From the NCBI GenBank assembly GCA_000697475.1, contig JNEU01001161.1:1-64000 (forward strand): a stretch of DNA of 64,000 nt, read 5' to 3'. Numbering within the stretch: position 1 is the stretch's first letter; the number at the start of each line of letters is the position of its first letter. A model generated the notes under the pieces. It was given only the letters and a program-made list of their open reading frames with translations, had not been told where the DNA came from and searched no databases. The stretch is from Lichtheimia corymbifera B2541. Taxonomy: Eukaryota; Mucoromycota; Mucoromycetes; Mucorales; Lichtheimiaceae. Positions 20,705 to 33,386 of the stretch are shown here, piece after piece. A program made the position numbers and the translations under genes.

Positions 20705-23700
20705 ATGCCTCAGGATACAATGACATCATTAATTGTCGTATTGCAACGCGACAGTGGAGATATTGAAAATCAAGGCAAGATTATCAACTTTGGTTCGGGT
20801 GCCAGCGTCGACACTGTGCGTAACCTCGCCATGGAAAAGCTTGGTATTTCAACAATCCCTGCCAAGGATGTATTATTACTGGATGGATCTGGAAAGTCAA
20901 TCGACACCATGGATCAAGTACGACAGCAACAAGTGGTGCGTGTGGACATGAAGGAACATATCAAGGATGTCATTCCTGGCCCAACAAAGTATCCTTTTGT
21001 TGGTTCTATTCGTGAATTGCTTCCGAACATGTACGTACATACTATATGAATCATTGGGGGGGGAACCTATTTACTCACATGGTGATATAGAGCCTATGGA
21101 TGGATCAAGATGTTTGACAAGTATGGTCCCGTAGTGGATATGAATATACTGGGCGAGGAGAACATTGGCACCAACGATCCTGACGTGGCTGAACTCTTTG
21201 TCAAGGAATCGGATTACTTCACCAAAAAGATCACGCACAATCTCGAAGAAGTCAAAGCTTTTGGTGGTCAAGGCTTGTTCACCACGGACACGGATGACCC
21301 AGATTGGAAACTCGCACACAAATTGCTTATGCCAGCATTTGGTCCACGTGCTATCAAGGTATGATGAGCTTCCCCGAGAATTAAAAAGAAAAAATGCTAA
21401 CTGGAACATAGGCTTATTTGCATGAGATGGGTCTTATTGCTATGCGAACGATCAAAACACTTGAAGAATATCAGCCCACAGACAAGGTGGAGATTCTCAA
21501 CTGGACAACACGCTTGACATTTGAAACCATTGGTCGGTGTGGTTTCGGTTACGAATTTGGCCTGCTTGATTCCAAGGATGCTCCAAACCACCCTTTCATT
21601 GAAGCCATGGCTTACTGCTTGAAGACAGTGGTCGTTCGAAGACAACAACCTTCCATCTTTAAGCACCTCCCCAATGAGCAAAACCGGAAATTTGATCGCA
21701 GTGTCAAGCTCATGAATGATACCGTGGATCAAGTTATCAAGGAACGCAAGCAAAGTCCCGAGGCTGGTGATAAGGACAAGGATCTTTTGGGATTTATGCT
21801 CAATGCACGTGATGACCAGAACCTTGGCTTGACAGATGAAAATATCCGATATCAAGTGGTCACTTTTCTTATTGCTGGACATGATGTAAGAAGCATCAAT
21901 CTTGTATATCATCCACTCTCGGCTAACTTTTTTATTCATTATATGAATAGACTACCGCGAATACGCTTGCATGGACATTGTATGAGTTGACACGCCATCC
22001 AGAAGTCGAGCAACGATTGCTTCAAGAGATCGCAGACGCGGGTATCACTCATGACAAACCACCTACGGTTGAACAAGTGGGCCAGTTGAAGTACACCCAT
22101 CAAGTACTCAAGGAGACATTGCGCAAATACCCACCTGTACGTATGCTCAACAAGTATTGTAAGAAGGATTGTGTCATTCCCGGTGGATATCTTGTCAAGG
22201 CTGGCACTCCTGTTTCCGTCAACTTGTTTGCTATGCATCGCAATCCAAAGGTGTATCCAGACCCTTTACGCTACGATCCTGATCGATTCTCACCTGAGGA
22301 AGAACAAAAGCGCTCACGATTTGCATGGCTTCCTTTCAGTACTGGACCACGTGCATGCATTGGTATGGCGTTTGCTTTGCAAGAAGCCAAGGTGGTCTTG
22401 GCCATGTTTTTGCATCGATTCAAGTTTTGCTACGGTGCGTTGTGTTTTTTTTCCCTCTCTTTGATAGCATAACACTAATGTCCTCCATATGTAGATGGTC
22501 CTGAAGTTGATTTTGACCCCATGATGGCTACTACCAAGCCAATGGATTTCCTTGTCACTATTCGATCGCGCACAGACATGCCTGAGCCCACATCAACTCC
22601 GACTACCACGGCTACGACGAGTGATGAAGCTGCTAAAGGCAGTAAGCCCAAGGCAACCATGCCACAATCCCAATCGATTGCTGAACAAGTGGCTACCCGT
22701 GAAGTCCCTCCCATCACATTCTTGTATGGTACCCAAACTGGCACAGCACAAGATTATGCTTCTTCTCTTGCAGCTCAAGCTCGCTCATTTGGTTTCAAGG
22801 AAGTTACTCTGGCTGAAATGGATAAGTGGAAGGTGCTTGACACTGGCAAATATGAACCCAGAAAATCAGGACCCCAAGAATTGGTGGTGGTTTGTACAGC
22901 AACGTACAATGGTCAACCCCCTGATACTGCTGAGCGTTTCAACAAGTTTATCACTGAAAAGACAAAGGATGACAAGAATGGAGACTTACTAAAGTCGATG
23001 AACTTTGCCGTGTTTGGTGTGGGTAACAAGAATTGGCGAACCTATCAAGCTTTTCCACGCAAAGTCAATGAAAGCCTGGAAACGTTGGGTGCTGATCGTT
23101 TCTTCCAATGTGGTGAAGGCAATGCGGATCAAGATATGGACGCTGATTTTAATGAATGGTAAGGCTTATCATCATACTAGCCACAATCGATCATTTGATG
23201 CTAATTGATTATACGCTTATTACCAGGTCTGCTCATTTCTGGGTACAAACATTGAGCAGCTTTGGCCTTTCTCTTCCAGAAAGCCAATCCGTGGTGCCAT
23301 CTGCAAGTATGGGCCTTGAGAAACCACATATCCAGGTGAACTTTATCAGCCCATCCGACAAGGAAAAATGGAAACAAGGTGCAGACAATCGTAACGGAGA
23401 ACATAATGTCACTATACTTGACAATGAGGAATTACAGCAACCAGCATCCGATCGTAGCACACGTCATATTGAGCTCGATGTTTCCTCTCTACAACCGCTT
23501 TGCAAGGACGGATCATTATTTGTGGCAGGCGATCATTTGGAAGTGTATCCTGAAAACGATGCTGAGATGGTGGATGCCATTGGTGTCAACTTTGGATGGG
23601 TGCTTGATTCTGTATTTGAAGTCGACCAAGAAAGCCTTAATAACGTATCACCTCGTTCACTCGCAGCATCCATTCGTGGTCCATGTACGATCCGCAATGC

Positions 23701-24613
23701 GCTCACTTATTACGCTGATCTCTCATCACCACCTTCACGTACCATGTTATCCATTTTCGCTGAGCAATTACGTGCTACTTCGGAAGAGACAGCTGAAGTA
23801 TTCAGCAAGTTGATTATGCCCGACAGTCCTGAATATGCTTCTTTCATTGAAAAATATCGCACGATTCTCGATTTACAAAAAGGATTTCCTCAAGTGAAGC
23901 GGCTGGACTTGGCTCAATTCATGACAGCTGTGGGTGTGATGCAACCACGTCGATATTCGATTTCATCATCTCCTTTGGCTCATCCAAAACAAGCTTCATT
24001 GACTGTGGGTGTAGTTCATGATAAGCTCAAGGATGGTCGTGAATACTATGGCCTGGCATCTTCCTATTTGGCTCGTAGCGCTGAAGCCACCAAAGTGCGT
24101 GCTATGCTTAAATCATCCAAGAGCAGTTTTGCCTTGCCATCCGATCCCAAGGTGCCCATTATTATGATTGCTGCTGGTACAGGTGTTGCCCCTTTCCGTG
24201 GCTTTTTGGAGGAGCGTGCATGTCAACGTAGCCAGGGTAAACAAGTTGGCGACTGTGTGCTTTTCTTTGGATGTCGTCGCAAGGATCATGACTTTATCTA
24301 TGCTGATCAAATGCAAGCATACGCAAAAGACGGTGTATTGGCTGGTTTATATGTCGCCTTTTCACGGCAAGGTCAACCGATCAAATATGTCCAACACCAA
24401 CTACTTGAACACGCTGTCAAAGTCTGGAGCTTGCTGAATGAATCTAATGCATCGGTTTACGTCTGTGGTGCTGGTGCCATGAGCCGTGACGTACGACGTA
24501 CATTTTGTACAATGGCCAAGAGCTTTGGACATGTAAGCACGGAAGAAGAAGGTGACAACCATATCCAAGAATTGATCGATCAAGGCCGTTATAACGAAGA
24601 TGTATGGGGTTAA
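20705..24613 (+). CDS. P450-reductase fusion (CYP505-like) with N-terminal ubiquitin-like domain, copy 1
   Basis: Six exons: 20705-21030, 21091-21358, 21412-21885, 21951-22434, 22495-23158, 23227-24613, giving 1200 residues. Residues 1-85 look like a small beta-grasp module (LIVVLQRD..., a helix DTVRNLAMEKLGI, VLLLDGSGKSI, VRQQQVVRVD). The P450 domain follows from IPGPTKYPFVGS, with AGHDTT at the I helix (353-358), E411-x-x-R414 and the haem loop FSTGPRACIG with Cys492. A Pro/Thr/Ser linker (about 548-585) leads to the FMN domain (YGTQTGTA, 595-602). The FAD/NADPH part has RRYSIS near 979, AAGTGVAPFRGF near 1054 and the C-terminus YNEDVWG. Self-sufficient CYP505 enzymes hydroxylate fatty acids and similar substrates with NADPH. 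There is no N-terminal membrane anchor. The substrate is unknown. Confidence 0.93.
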
Positions 24614-24849
24614 GATAGTGTTCCAAATAAAAGCAGTTATGTATCCATATATAAATCTGGCAGCTATAAAGTAGTAGGGATGTGGTTGATTAATGGAAAG
24701 ATTGGCGTCTAATACCGCAACCTCACTATTCATGCACCTCTCCGCCAATAGGATCGACCCTTCGAGTCGCGTCCTCCTTGGGCTTCCTGACACAAACAAG
24801 TGCTTCTGCATCTTTGGGCCTATTAGGCTCTGCTACTTTACAATGAACA
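24614..24849. other. Short intergenic stretch before the palindromes
   Basis: 3' flank of the P450 fusion leading into the repeat nest. No gene is seen. Confidence 0.45.
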
Positions 24850-25290
24850 AAGACCATTTTCATTTAGCATAACGCTTAAACAGCATATGTAAAACACAAA
24901 GACTCCTATACCTCGAAACTTTACAATCAAACGTGGCGCCTTTGATAGAACAAAGTTGCTCGTCGGGGTCGAAAGCATCTACTGTAGAAGTTTCACGATC
25001 GAGGTGGGCAAGGTCAGATTCACCCAATATCGCCACCAGCCAAAGTCGAAAAAAAGTCAAGAGGTCGACCGCCGATGCACTTTGGCTGGTGGCGACATTG
25101 CGAAATCGGGGATTGGAGAGCTTGATCGTGAAACTTGCACTCAAGGTGCGCTCGACCGAGCCGACCAATGTTGTTCTATTAAAGTGCCCACGTTTCATTG
25201 TGAAGTTTAGAGATACAGGCACCTTGATGTTTTACATATGCTGTAACCATGATGCTATATGCCAAGTGGTCTTTGTTAATTGTTAAGTAG
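24850..25290. repeat. Palindrome P1 built of two head-to-head monomers
   Basis: The left arm (about 24905-25050) and right arm (about 25079-25230) are imperfect reverse complements. Both contain the monomer landmarks aaactttacaat, gttctatt/aatagaac and gtttcacgatc. The centre holds a short A-rich, CG-containing spacer. Confidence 0.75.
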
Positions 25291-25900
25291 CTATACCCTG
25301 ATAGAGCCGAAGATGAAGAGGGGCGTATTTGTGTAGCACATCTCATTGGGGTGAACAGAAAGGGCAAATGCATGATAGTTAATGGACGATTCAATAACGT
25401 TCATACATTGGCAGCTAACATGCACTTTTTACCGTTCCACGCTTTTGCCAAAACTACTCGATAGGAATGGTGCACCTGCTCCAGACATTCATCTCCATCA
25501 TTCAACTTTCTTGATCCGAGCTGATTTGACCGAGTTACGCTCAAACAAAAAGCATATCAGCCCATACATGCAGCATGCACTATCTACCTCAACTGATGTC
25601 TCTTTATTTGAGCGTAACTCGGTCAAATCAGCTCGGATCAAGAAAGTTGAATGATGGAGATGAATGTCTGGAGCAGGTGCACCATTCCTATGAAGTGGAT
25701 TGGGCAAAAGCTGGGAATTGAAAAAAGTACATGTTAGCTGCCAATATATGCATTGGAAATGACGTTTGCGTACCTGTCATGTGTCATGCATTGTCCCTGA
25801 AGTGCTGACTTTTTGACTCAGATACACGAACACACCTCTCTGCATCTTCCGCTCTATCAGGGTCAAGCTACTTCACAATGAACAAACACCACTCAACATA
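25260..25900. repeat. Palindrome P2, arms around a perfect inverted repeat
   Basis: The outer arms carry ctgatagagc and its complement, then ggcagctaacatg and its complement, on either side of the perfect core at 25461-25691. The whole structure is symmetric about position 25576. Confidence 0.8.
25461..25691. repeat. Perfect 85-bp inverted repeat with 61-bp spacer
   Basis: 25461-25545 and 25607-25691 are exact reverse complements by direct reading; the spacer is 25546-25606. The arms would form a long perfect hairpin. No transposase frame lies nearby. Confidence 0.93.
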
Positions 25901-26330
25901 TAGCTTCACGCTCACAGCATATGTAAAACATAAAGGTGCCTATATCTCTAAACTTTACAATGAAACGTGGGGTCTTCAATCGAACAAAGTTGCGCGGCGG
26001 GCTCCAGCGCACCTTGTGTAGAAGTTTCACGATCGTCGTGGCCATTCTCAGATTCACCCAATGTCAACACCAGCCTCGTCGAAAAAAAATTCAAGGCCGA
26101 CCAGATCCACTTTGGCTGGTGGTGACATTGGGTGAATCTGAGAATGGCCACGACTGATCGTGAAACTTGCACCCAAGGTGCGCTTGACCCCGACGAGCAA
26201 CTTTGTTCTATTAAAGACCCCACGTTTCATTGTAAAGTTTAGAGATACAGGCACCTTTATGTTTTACATATGCTGTAAGCGAGATGCTATATGACAAGTG
26301 ATGTTTGCTCATTGTCAAGTAGGTAGACAC
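25900..26330. repeat. Palindrome P3, counterpart of P1
   Basis: The left arm (about 25940-26078) and right arm (about 26111-26262) are near reverse complements around a short A-rich centre with tcgaaaaaaa. The sequence is close to P1, so P1-P2-P3 is itself roughly symmetric. Confidence 0.8.
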
Positions 26331-27060
26331 TGATAGAGCCGAAGATGCAGGCGGACTTTGTGCAACACAGCTCATTTGCATGATACTTCACAATGAACAA
26401 ACACTACCTTTCCTATGGCACCACGCTTACAGCATATGTAAAAACATAAAGATGTCTGTTTCTTCAAAACTCCATAATGATGTATAGTGGCTTTATGAGA
26501 ACGATGTTGATCAGCATGCCCGAGCGCACCTCCTGACCAAGTTTCGGCGTCGCCGTGGGCAATATCGGCGCGCACGGCCGTACGCCCTATTTATGTTTCC
26601 ATCCATTTGCCGTCTCTCCTACATTCAAGGTTTTCATAATGAACTCTGGAGTCTTTATGGGAACGAAATTGCTCGGCGTGGTCGATGGGGTGTTGTGTGT
26701 GAGTTTCATGTTCGAGGTTGGCAATCTCGGGGAACAGGAGCGCCGACCCTACTTTATCCTACTTTTGGGCTGGCCGGCATTCAAAATGTTGATAATGAAC
26801 CATGCGGTTTTTAAATGAATGGAGTTGATCAGTATGTCCCAGAGAACCATCTGACCAAGTTTCAAGTGCGAGATGGGGAATCTCAAGAAACTACATACTA
26901 ATTGACTTTTACATAAATCCGGCGCTTTCCCAATTTCCATCCGTCATAGTAAATCCCACATTATGCCCTCCTTTTCGAAATTTTCAAATGAAGTGTGGGT
27001 TCTTTATTAATACAAAAGTTGTTCAGCATGTCCTAGAGCATATTGTGTGAAAGTTTGGGG
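26331..27060 (+). repeat. Monomer array of composite repeat
   Basis: Diverged tandem monomers about 160-190 bp apart, marked by a motif close to aatgaagcatggnttttta and then gttgatcagcatg, near 26475, 26636, 26797 and 26987. The array leads directly into the tail element, as in the other copies. Confidence 0.75.
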
Positions 27061-28190
27061 TTCGAGACAGGCAATCCCCAATATCATGCATTGATATCAG
27101 TGTATATGGATATGTCTGACTGCCTGACAGATTTAATTTCCACCTCTTCCACATCCCAGCCTCTTTCTTCCCTCTCCCTCCTCCCATTCTCAACTGTTGC
27201 TCCATTCAAGTACAACTACAACGTGCGAACGATTGTGCTGCTTCGCCCCATCATGTTAATGCTACGAATGGTTTGATCTGAAAGCCTTTGACTGAAAGGC
27301 GTGTTCCATGGCGTGTGGACCCACTACAGCAACACCCGCATTCCTTGACACTGCACGTTCCCTTGTACACTCTTCTGCCACGACCAAGTATAACAGCCGT
27401 CATTGCAGCAATGCTATTAGCGAGGTCTTTAATACATTGACACAAACAACGTTTACAGCCTTGTCACTCTACCACAACACACGCTCTTGCACTCTCCTCT
27501 GCCACTACCAAACGTAACAGGAGGTGCTACTCCAATATCTCAGCTACTTGCAGCCTTTTTTACGTGAACAGCAGACAGCCATTGTATAGAAGCAGCTTCA
27601 TTTACGTGCAGCAACTTGCTTGATACATACGAATACCAGTGGATCATGCCATATCCGCCATCATACCTGGTTGAGCTGCGAAGAAAATGACCAAGCAAGC
27701 ATTAACCAACAGCTGGATGGAAAAGGAAGCATGTCAGCAACAATATTGGATGATGGATGGATGCAATCAAGTGCAGTGATGAGGAATCCTGGAATGTTGC
27801 TTTGGTTACTTGGCGCATCGTCAGAAGGAATAATGGATCGTACCACGTGGATACGGCTGGGGACAATGATGGATTGGATGGTGTTGTCGAGTGGGCTTTT
27901 ATCTTTGACGGAAGGCGATTTGCCGGCATGGATCATATTGGAATGTTGGATCAAGGGACGCACAGCAACTAGTTTGCGATCATGGCTGAAGATGAAGACG
28001 CTTATGGCAGCAACAACCAAGAATACAATGACACAACGACACCCGCTGATTCTACATGGTCCACTGGTTGGGTTCTTGAATGAACGGGAGGATAGAAATT
28101 TGAAGTACGGAAAGCGAGATTGGACCATCTACATCATTGTATCGAGACGCTTTTGTTCCTTTTGTGATATTACATTCGTTAAATAAAGCT
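27035..28190 (+). repeat. Tail of composite repeat, copy 2
   Basis: It matches 1-665 and, downstream, 54390-54720 and 29850-29640 (reverse). It has the same CT-rich block, the conserved ccatggcgtg block and the ttagcnaggtctt units. Its distal part contains a decayed coding-like region described separately. Confidence 0.75.
27757..27969 (+). pseudogene. Decayed coding-like fragment inside repeat tail
   Basis: A 71-codon frame starting MDAIKCSDEESWNVALVTWR is matched at 54540-54689 (WMDGIKCSDEKSWNVAMVTWR) and, in degraded form, on the minus strand near 29640-29760. Conservation of the same peptide at separate copies suggests a former or captured coding segment, but stops interrupt it upstream and downstream in each copy. 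An overlapping 188-codon frame in another phase (27620-28186) is probably chance. I do not recognise the family. Confidence 0.4.
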
Positions 28191-29639
28191 TCCTTATTTA
28201 TATGCTGATACACGATAGTCAGTGGTAGTTCTAAGGATTGTACCCAGGTTTAAATAGGTGCTTGTATTTGCAACGATAATAAACCTATAGTGAATGGCAC
28301 CCAACAATAGCGCTTGTTACAAAAGCTTGGTCCATTGTAACTTAAATCATTACATTTACATAAGAAAGAGTGAGCTCTGATACATTGTGGCACGAGTACA
28401 TGCATATACTTATCCAGTGACAGCTTCCAGCATTCGCTATTTTGTATGTATAACCTCTACGTGTAACGAAACCTAGAGATAAGCAGAAGAATTACTCCTC
28501 TTTTACTCTCGGAATGTACCGATCTTTTTTGGTTGGTTAACCATATCATGGTTGATTTTGGAAAAGGTTCCGCACAGGCTACCATAAGCGGGCCTGACTA
28601 GCATCAGCAGGCAGGGGCAGGATCCATTGTTGTGATGTAGCTTGAGACCGTTAGTAGCTCTCACACGGTCATTCCCGACTTCTTACCTTAGGGTACGGAT
28701 TGACACAGTATTGTCAACGCGCTTTTTACCCTAGTGGTATTGAAGGAAGGATACGTTGACGACGGCGCTTTATATATTATGTCCAACGTGAGAGTCTCCC
28801 TTGTACATCTTATTCCCATGTACATTGTATCCGACGCACGTTGTGTGTGGTGTTCAGTTAGCGTATACGCTGAGCATCACAGCAGTTAAAGATCCCGCAC
28901 AACAATGGATATTCTCCCTCTAAAAGCCTATACTAATCCGTACAGATTTATCCGTTCTTACATAATGTTGTATAAATTAGCGTAGCTGAAAGCTATCGTA
29001 GGTAAGCATGGCACGCTCATGTACTCGTGAACCGTTGTATCACAACAGCTCATTCATCATTGAGCAGAGTGAATCAAGTTACAATGAACCAAGCACTATG
29101 TTGGGAATCATCACTCCCGAATTAATATCTTGCAATGCAAGCGTTCGAGAACCATTCCTGCCTTTCGTCTATCAATACATGAACTAGGACCTGTGACAAA
29201 AGAACAAAAGCATCTCGATACGATAATGTAAATGATCCAATCTCGCTTTCCAACCTTCAAGTTTCTATTCCCCTCCTTTCAATCCAGAAACTACCCAGTG
29301 ATCCACAGCTTAAGTATATGAACTGATGGCACGATGCTCGTTTAGATGATATGTTGAATTTAATGGAAAAGTCGAAGAATAGCACATGGTAGTGTATATG
29401 TTGTTTATCGAGGAAGTATGATAAGGGAACAGCATTGTAAATTGATAAGCTACGGCTACGGGTGTGTCACATCGAGTCGACAGGGATAACTGTGCTATTG
29501 TATTCTTGATTGCTGCCGTCATAAGCATTCTTCATCCATGATTGTAAAATAGCTGCTGCATGCATTGACCTGAGTATTCCAATAGCGTCCATGACTGTAA
29601 AGCACCTTCCACCAAGATATCATCCATTCTGTCGATCAT
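28191..29639. other. Gene-free stretch
   Basis: About 1.45 kb between two composite repeat copies in opposite orientation. No frame longer than about 70 codons, RNA gene or repeat is recognised. Confidence 0.5.
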
Positions 29640-30480
29640 CATCCTAAGCCGTATCCACGTGATCGTTCCTGCGGACGACGCTCGCTCCAAGTAACCAAGG
29701 CAGCATTCCAGGAGATCTCATTACTGTACTTGATTGCATCCATCCATCTAATCCACTATGTTGGTTGAATACAGCCATGTAATCTGCTGCTGATATGCTC
29801 CCTTCTCTATCCGGCTGCTGGTCAATCGCTTCTTGGTCATATTCTTCCATCGCAGCCCAACCAGATGAAGATTACTTGTATTGCGGTGTGCTTGATAGCT
29901 GATATGGCATCCCATCCATTGTAATCCGTATGCATCAAAGCAGGTTGCTGCAAGTAACTTGAGACAATAGAGTAAAAGAATTGATAATAGCAACGGCTGC
30001 TACGTTTGGTCGCGGCAGAGGAGTGTGCAAGAGCGTGTGTTGTAGTAGAGTGACAAGGCTGTGAACGCTGTTTGAGACAATGCAGTGAAGATTTTGCTAA
30101 CAGCAACTGCTGCAATGAATGCTGTTACGTTTAATGGTGGTAGAAGAGTGTGTACAAGAGAAGGTGGACAGTCAAGAAACGCGGGTGTTGTAGTGGGGTG
30201 TGTACACGCCATGGACTTGCCATTCAGTCAAAGACAATCGGATCAAGGCAGTTGTAGGAATGATATGGTGGGTTGAAGCAGGACAATTGTTCGCAGGTGG
30301 CAGTTGTTATTGAATGGGGCAACAGTTGACAATGGGAAGAAAGAGGAAGAAGCTGAGGGAGGAAAGAAGTGGATATTAAATTGGTCAGGCACTGCCCCAC
30401 AAATCCATGCACACTGTAATTGATCCATAATCTTGAGATTGCCCACCACAAACTTGAAACTTGTACACAATATGCTATTG
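29640..30480 (-). repeat. Tail of composite repeat, copy 3 (inverted)
   Basis: Reverse-oriented match to 27035-27830 and 53880-54640, with the CT-rich block at 30310-30380 (purine-rich on the plus strand) and the tgccattcagtcaaagac block near 30220. It contains a degraded version of the coding-like fragment near its far end. Confidence 0.75.
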
Positions 30481-31440
30481 GGCATGCTGATCAACTTTGT
30501 CTTAATAAAGAACCCACACTTCATTTGAAAATTTTGAAAGGGAGGGCGTAATGTGGGGTTTACTATGACGGATGAAAATTCCGTACCCCGCCCGAAGTCA
30601 TGAAATGTCATTTAATATGAATAACCTTGGGATTCCCCTTCTCGGATTTGAAACTTGGTAAGAAGGTTCTCTGAGTCATGCTGATCAACTCCATTCATTT
30701 AAAAACCGTATGCTTCATTATGATGATTCAATGAATCGGGCGGTCCAAATATAGGACGGAAGGAGCGCAAGTAGGGTGCATAGTGCACACCCCCGCAATT
30801 GTCCACCTCCATCGTCAAACTTGGTCAGGCCGCTGGGCTTCGACATGCTGATCAACTCCATTCAAATAAAAACCATATGCTTCATTATGAGAAATAAAAT
30901 GGGAGCGTCGGACGGTAAACGGATGCGGATATATGTAGGTTTGACGGCCCATGACCTCGAGATTGCCCACCACAAACTTGAGAATTTCACACAAGATGCT
31001 CTTCGGCATGCTGATCAGCTTCGTCCTCATAAAGAACCCATGCTTCATTTGAAAATCTTGGATGGGAGGGTATAATGTGGGGTTTACTATACGGCGGTCG
31101 GAAATTGGGTACGCGCCGGATTCATGAAATGTCATTTAATATGAATTACCTTGAGATTCCCTACCTCGAACTTGAAACTTGGTATGGAGGTTCTCTGAAT
31201 CATGCTGATCAACTTCATTCATTTAAAAACCACATGCTTCATTGTAAAATGTTGAATGGGAATAGAACGGACTGGAAGATAAGCAGTGCAGACGCTCTAT
31301 GACCCCCGACATTACCCATCTCGATCGTGAAACTTGCACACATGGTGCTGTCGACCATTACGAGCAATTTCGTTCTTATAAAGACCTCACGCTTGATTGT
31401 AAATTTTTGAGATACTGGCACCTTATGTTTTACTATACTG
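30481..31440 (-). repeat. Six-monomer array of composite repeat (inverted)
   Basis: Six monomer boundaries near 31390, 31231, 31049, 30887, 30708 and 30512, read on the minus strand. Their order and spacing match the array at 52880-53880, so both are copies of one whole element rather than independent tandem arrays. Confidence 0.8.
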
Positions 31441-33386
31441 TAATAAGCGTTATGGAGACATTGCTGCTAATTGATTCTGCCGAGAGCAGTATAACCAAGG
31501 TGCTCTCGGCGTGAAATAGCACGTGGTGGTTACACATGCGTTGTTGACAGGTTGCTGCATAAATGGGATGATGTTGCCTTTAGAAAGATACGTAAACAGC
31601 ATCTAGTAAGGAAGATAAGTAAGCCATTATGTGTATTACAAATCATGGTGCCATATCACAATGAGAATGCGGAGATCGAGCTACATTAGCAAATTTGCAT
31701 AAACCCAATAAATGCAAGCACACAGATCTGACAGTATAAAGATATATCGATTACATAGCCGCCCTGAAACTCGCTTGTTCTTGTGAGGCCATCCCTTCAC
31801 TTTATTGCATCACAAGAAGGCGTCTATTTCTTACACCATCTAAGCTATGATCCACAAGCAATACGAGAGGAGGAATAAGCTAGCTAATGCCAAGTGAAAT
31901 AATAAGCAATGTCTTGAAAGTAGTTGCTTTGCCCTGGTCGTCTTCTTCATCCATCGTACTCGTCGTGTACATGAGGATCAGCCAAGGCACACATATAAAA
32001 GAGGAAGCGATCGTGCAGGCTTCCTTGTAGATGTCAATGAGATTCATGAGACTTCATCCAACAATACTTTCTTGCCAAGAGAATGGTGAATCATGCTTGT
32101 TTGCGCCGTTGTCGTGATATCGTGATCCTCGTCAATCTCGTACAAGCTGTCATCGTCATCCCTATAAATAAACGAAAGCAAATATGCAGGAATCACATAA
32201 TCAAATCTTCATCGAGTGCTCAATGGCCCATACCTATCGCTCTCATTCATCCTCTCCAACAAAGAAGGCATGATCTCCATCGTCACAATCCTCAGAGAGT
32301 TAACCACCAGTACATCACGAGAAGAACGTCAAATGGCTAAAAGGTACAGGCTGGGAGTCGAACCCAAGAAGATATGGTGCCCAAAGTTGCACGACCTGAC
32401 CAAGAACCTATTCAACAGTAGCACCATCCGTTATTACAATGAACGCCTTTTCCATTTTCTTTGTTCACTACTCTTGCCTTTTCCGTATACATAACGACAC
32501 GTTGTTGTTGGGTTACTGGAAACCAAAGTAGTGTAGTCGAGCCAAGTCAAAAGCGAAGGGAGCCAGTGTCTTTGCGATCGAATCGTGCCATCTATACAAG
32601 CTAACACGTCAATGGAATACGTTCTGCTGCTGCATTGGGGCTCTCACTGTACCTAATGCACGAAGAGTAGGGCGCCATGACAACGAATAAGAGCGACGAT
32701 AGCACCTTGACTACGACACTTGCACACGCACTCTGCCAATGAGTATACAGCACCACATCAAAGTCTCACAACCAACAAGAGCATTACCCTGATGAGAGCC
32801 GTGAATGGGATAAAAGGAGACGGAGAGAGAGAAGCACTTGGCTCAAGTCGTGTAGCTGCTGGTCCCCAAATCAATCACTCCCACTTGGATTTCACGCACA
32901 CATAGCATAGCAACATCACTACCATACTAGATCGTGCTATATGTAAATAAAACAGACCATCATCACTTATTGCAAAAGGTGCCATTCTGGATGATACGAC
33001 ACAAAAGCTGACCCAAACCTAATAACATGCTTGTATCAAACCAGCATAGTAAAAATAGCTATCATCTTTAAATGAGCATACAGGAAAAGCATTATCAATA
33101 ATGATAGCTTCAACAGAGCGGCATTACCCATCATCAACAATACGACAAGCGAAGACGGTTAGATTATCATAATAAACAATGCAGAGAAGTTAATATGATG
33201 CCATGATAATAAACAATGTTTGGCTCGTTTCTTTCTATCCCTAGTTGCCATTATAATTGAAGACCAAGTTATATAGTAGGAGTACAGGTTTATTGAAAGG
33301 TATTAAGCATGTTGCTTGATAAAACGATTCAAATAAGAGTGTAATGGGTGTAGAATACAGATGGCATCTTGGTTCTTGTAAACAAT
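31441..33386. other. Gene-poor region
   Basis: About 1.9 kb without a supported protein gene. It contains the tRNA-like repeat at 32342-32407. Confidence 0.5.
32342..32407 (-). repeat. tRNA-like (SINE-like) repeat, copy 1
   Basis: On the minus strand this has a perfect Pol III B box (GGTTCGACTCC), a foldable T arm (TTGGG/CCCAG) and a following run of T. The 5' part does not pair with the 3' acceptor side, so it is not a sound tRNA. A relative is at 54904-54974, with similarity running about 25 nt beyond each end. Confidence 0.4.

Noticed and set aside
24933..25286. 117-codon frame and overlapping frames in the palindromes
   Set aside because: Frames on both strands arise from inverted monomers; none is intact between copies.
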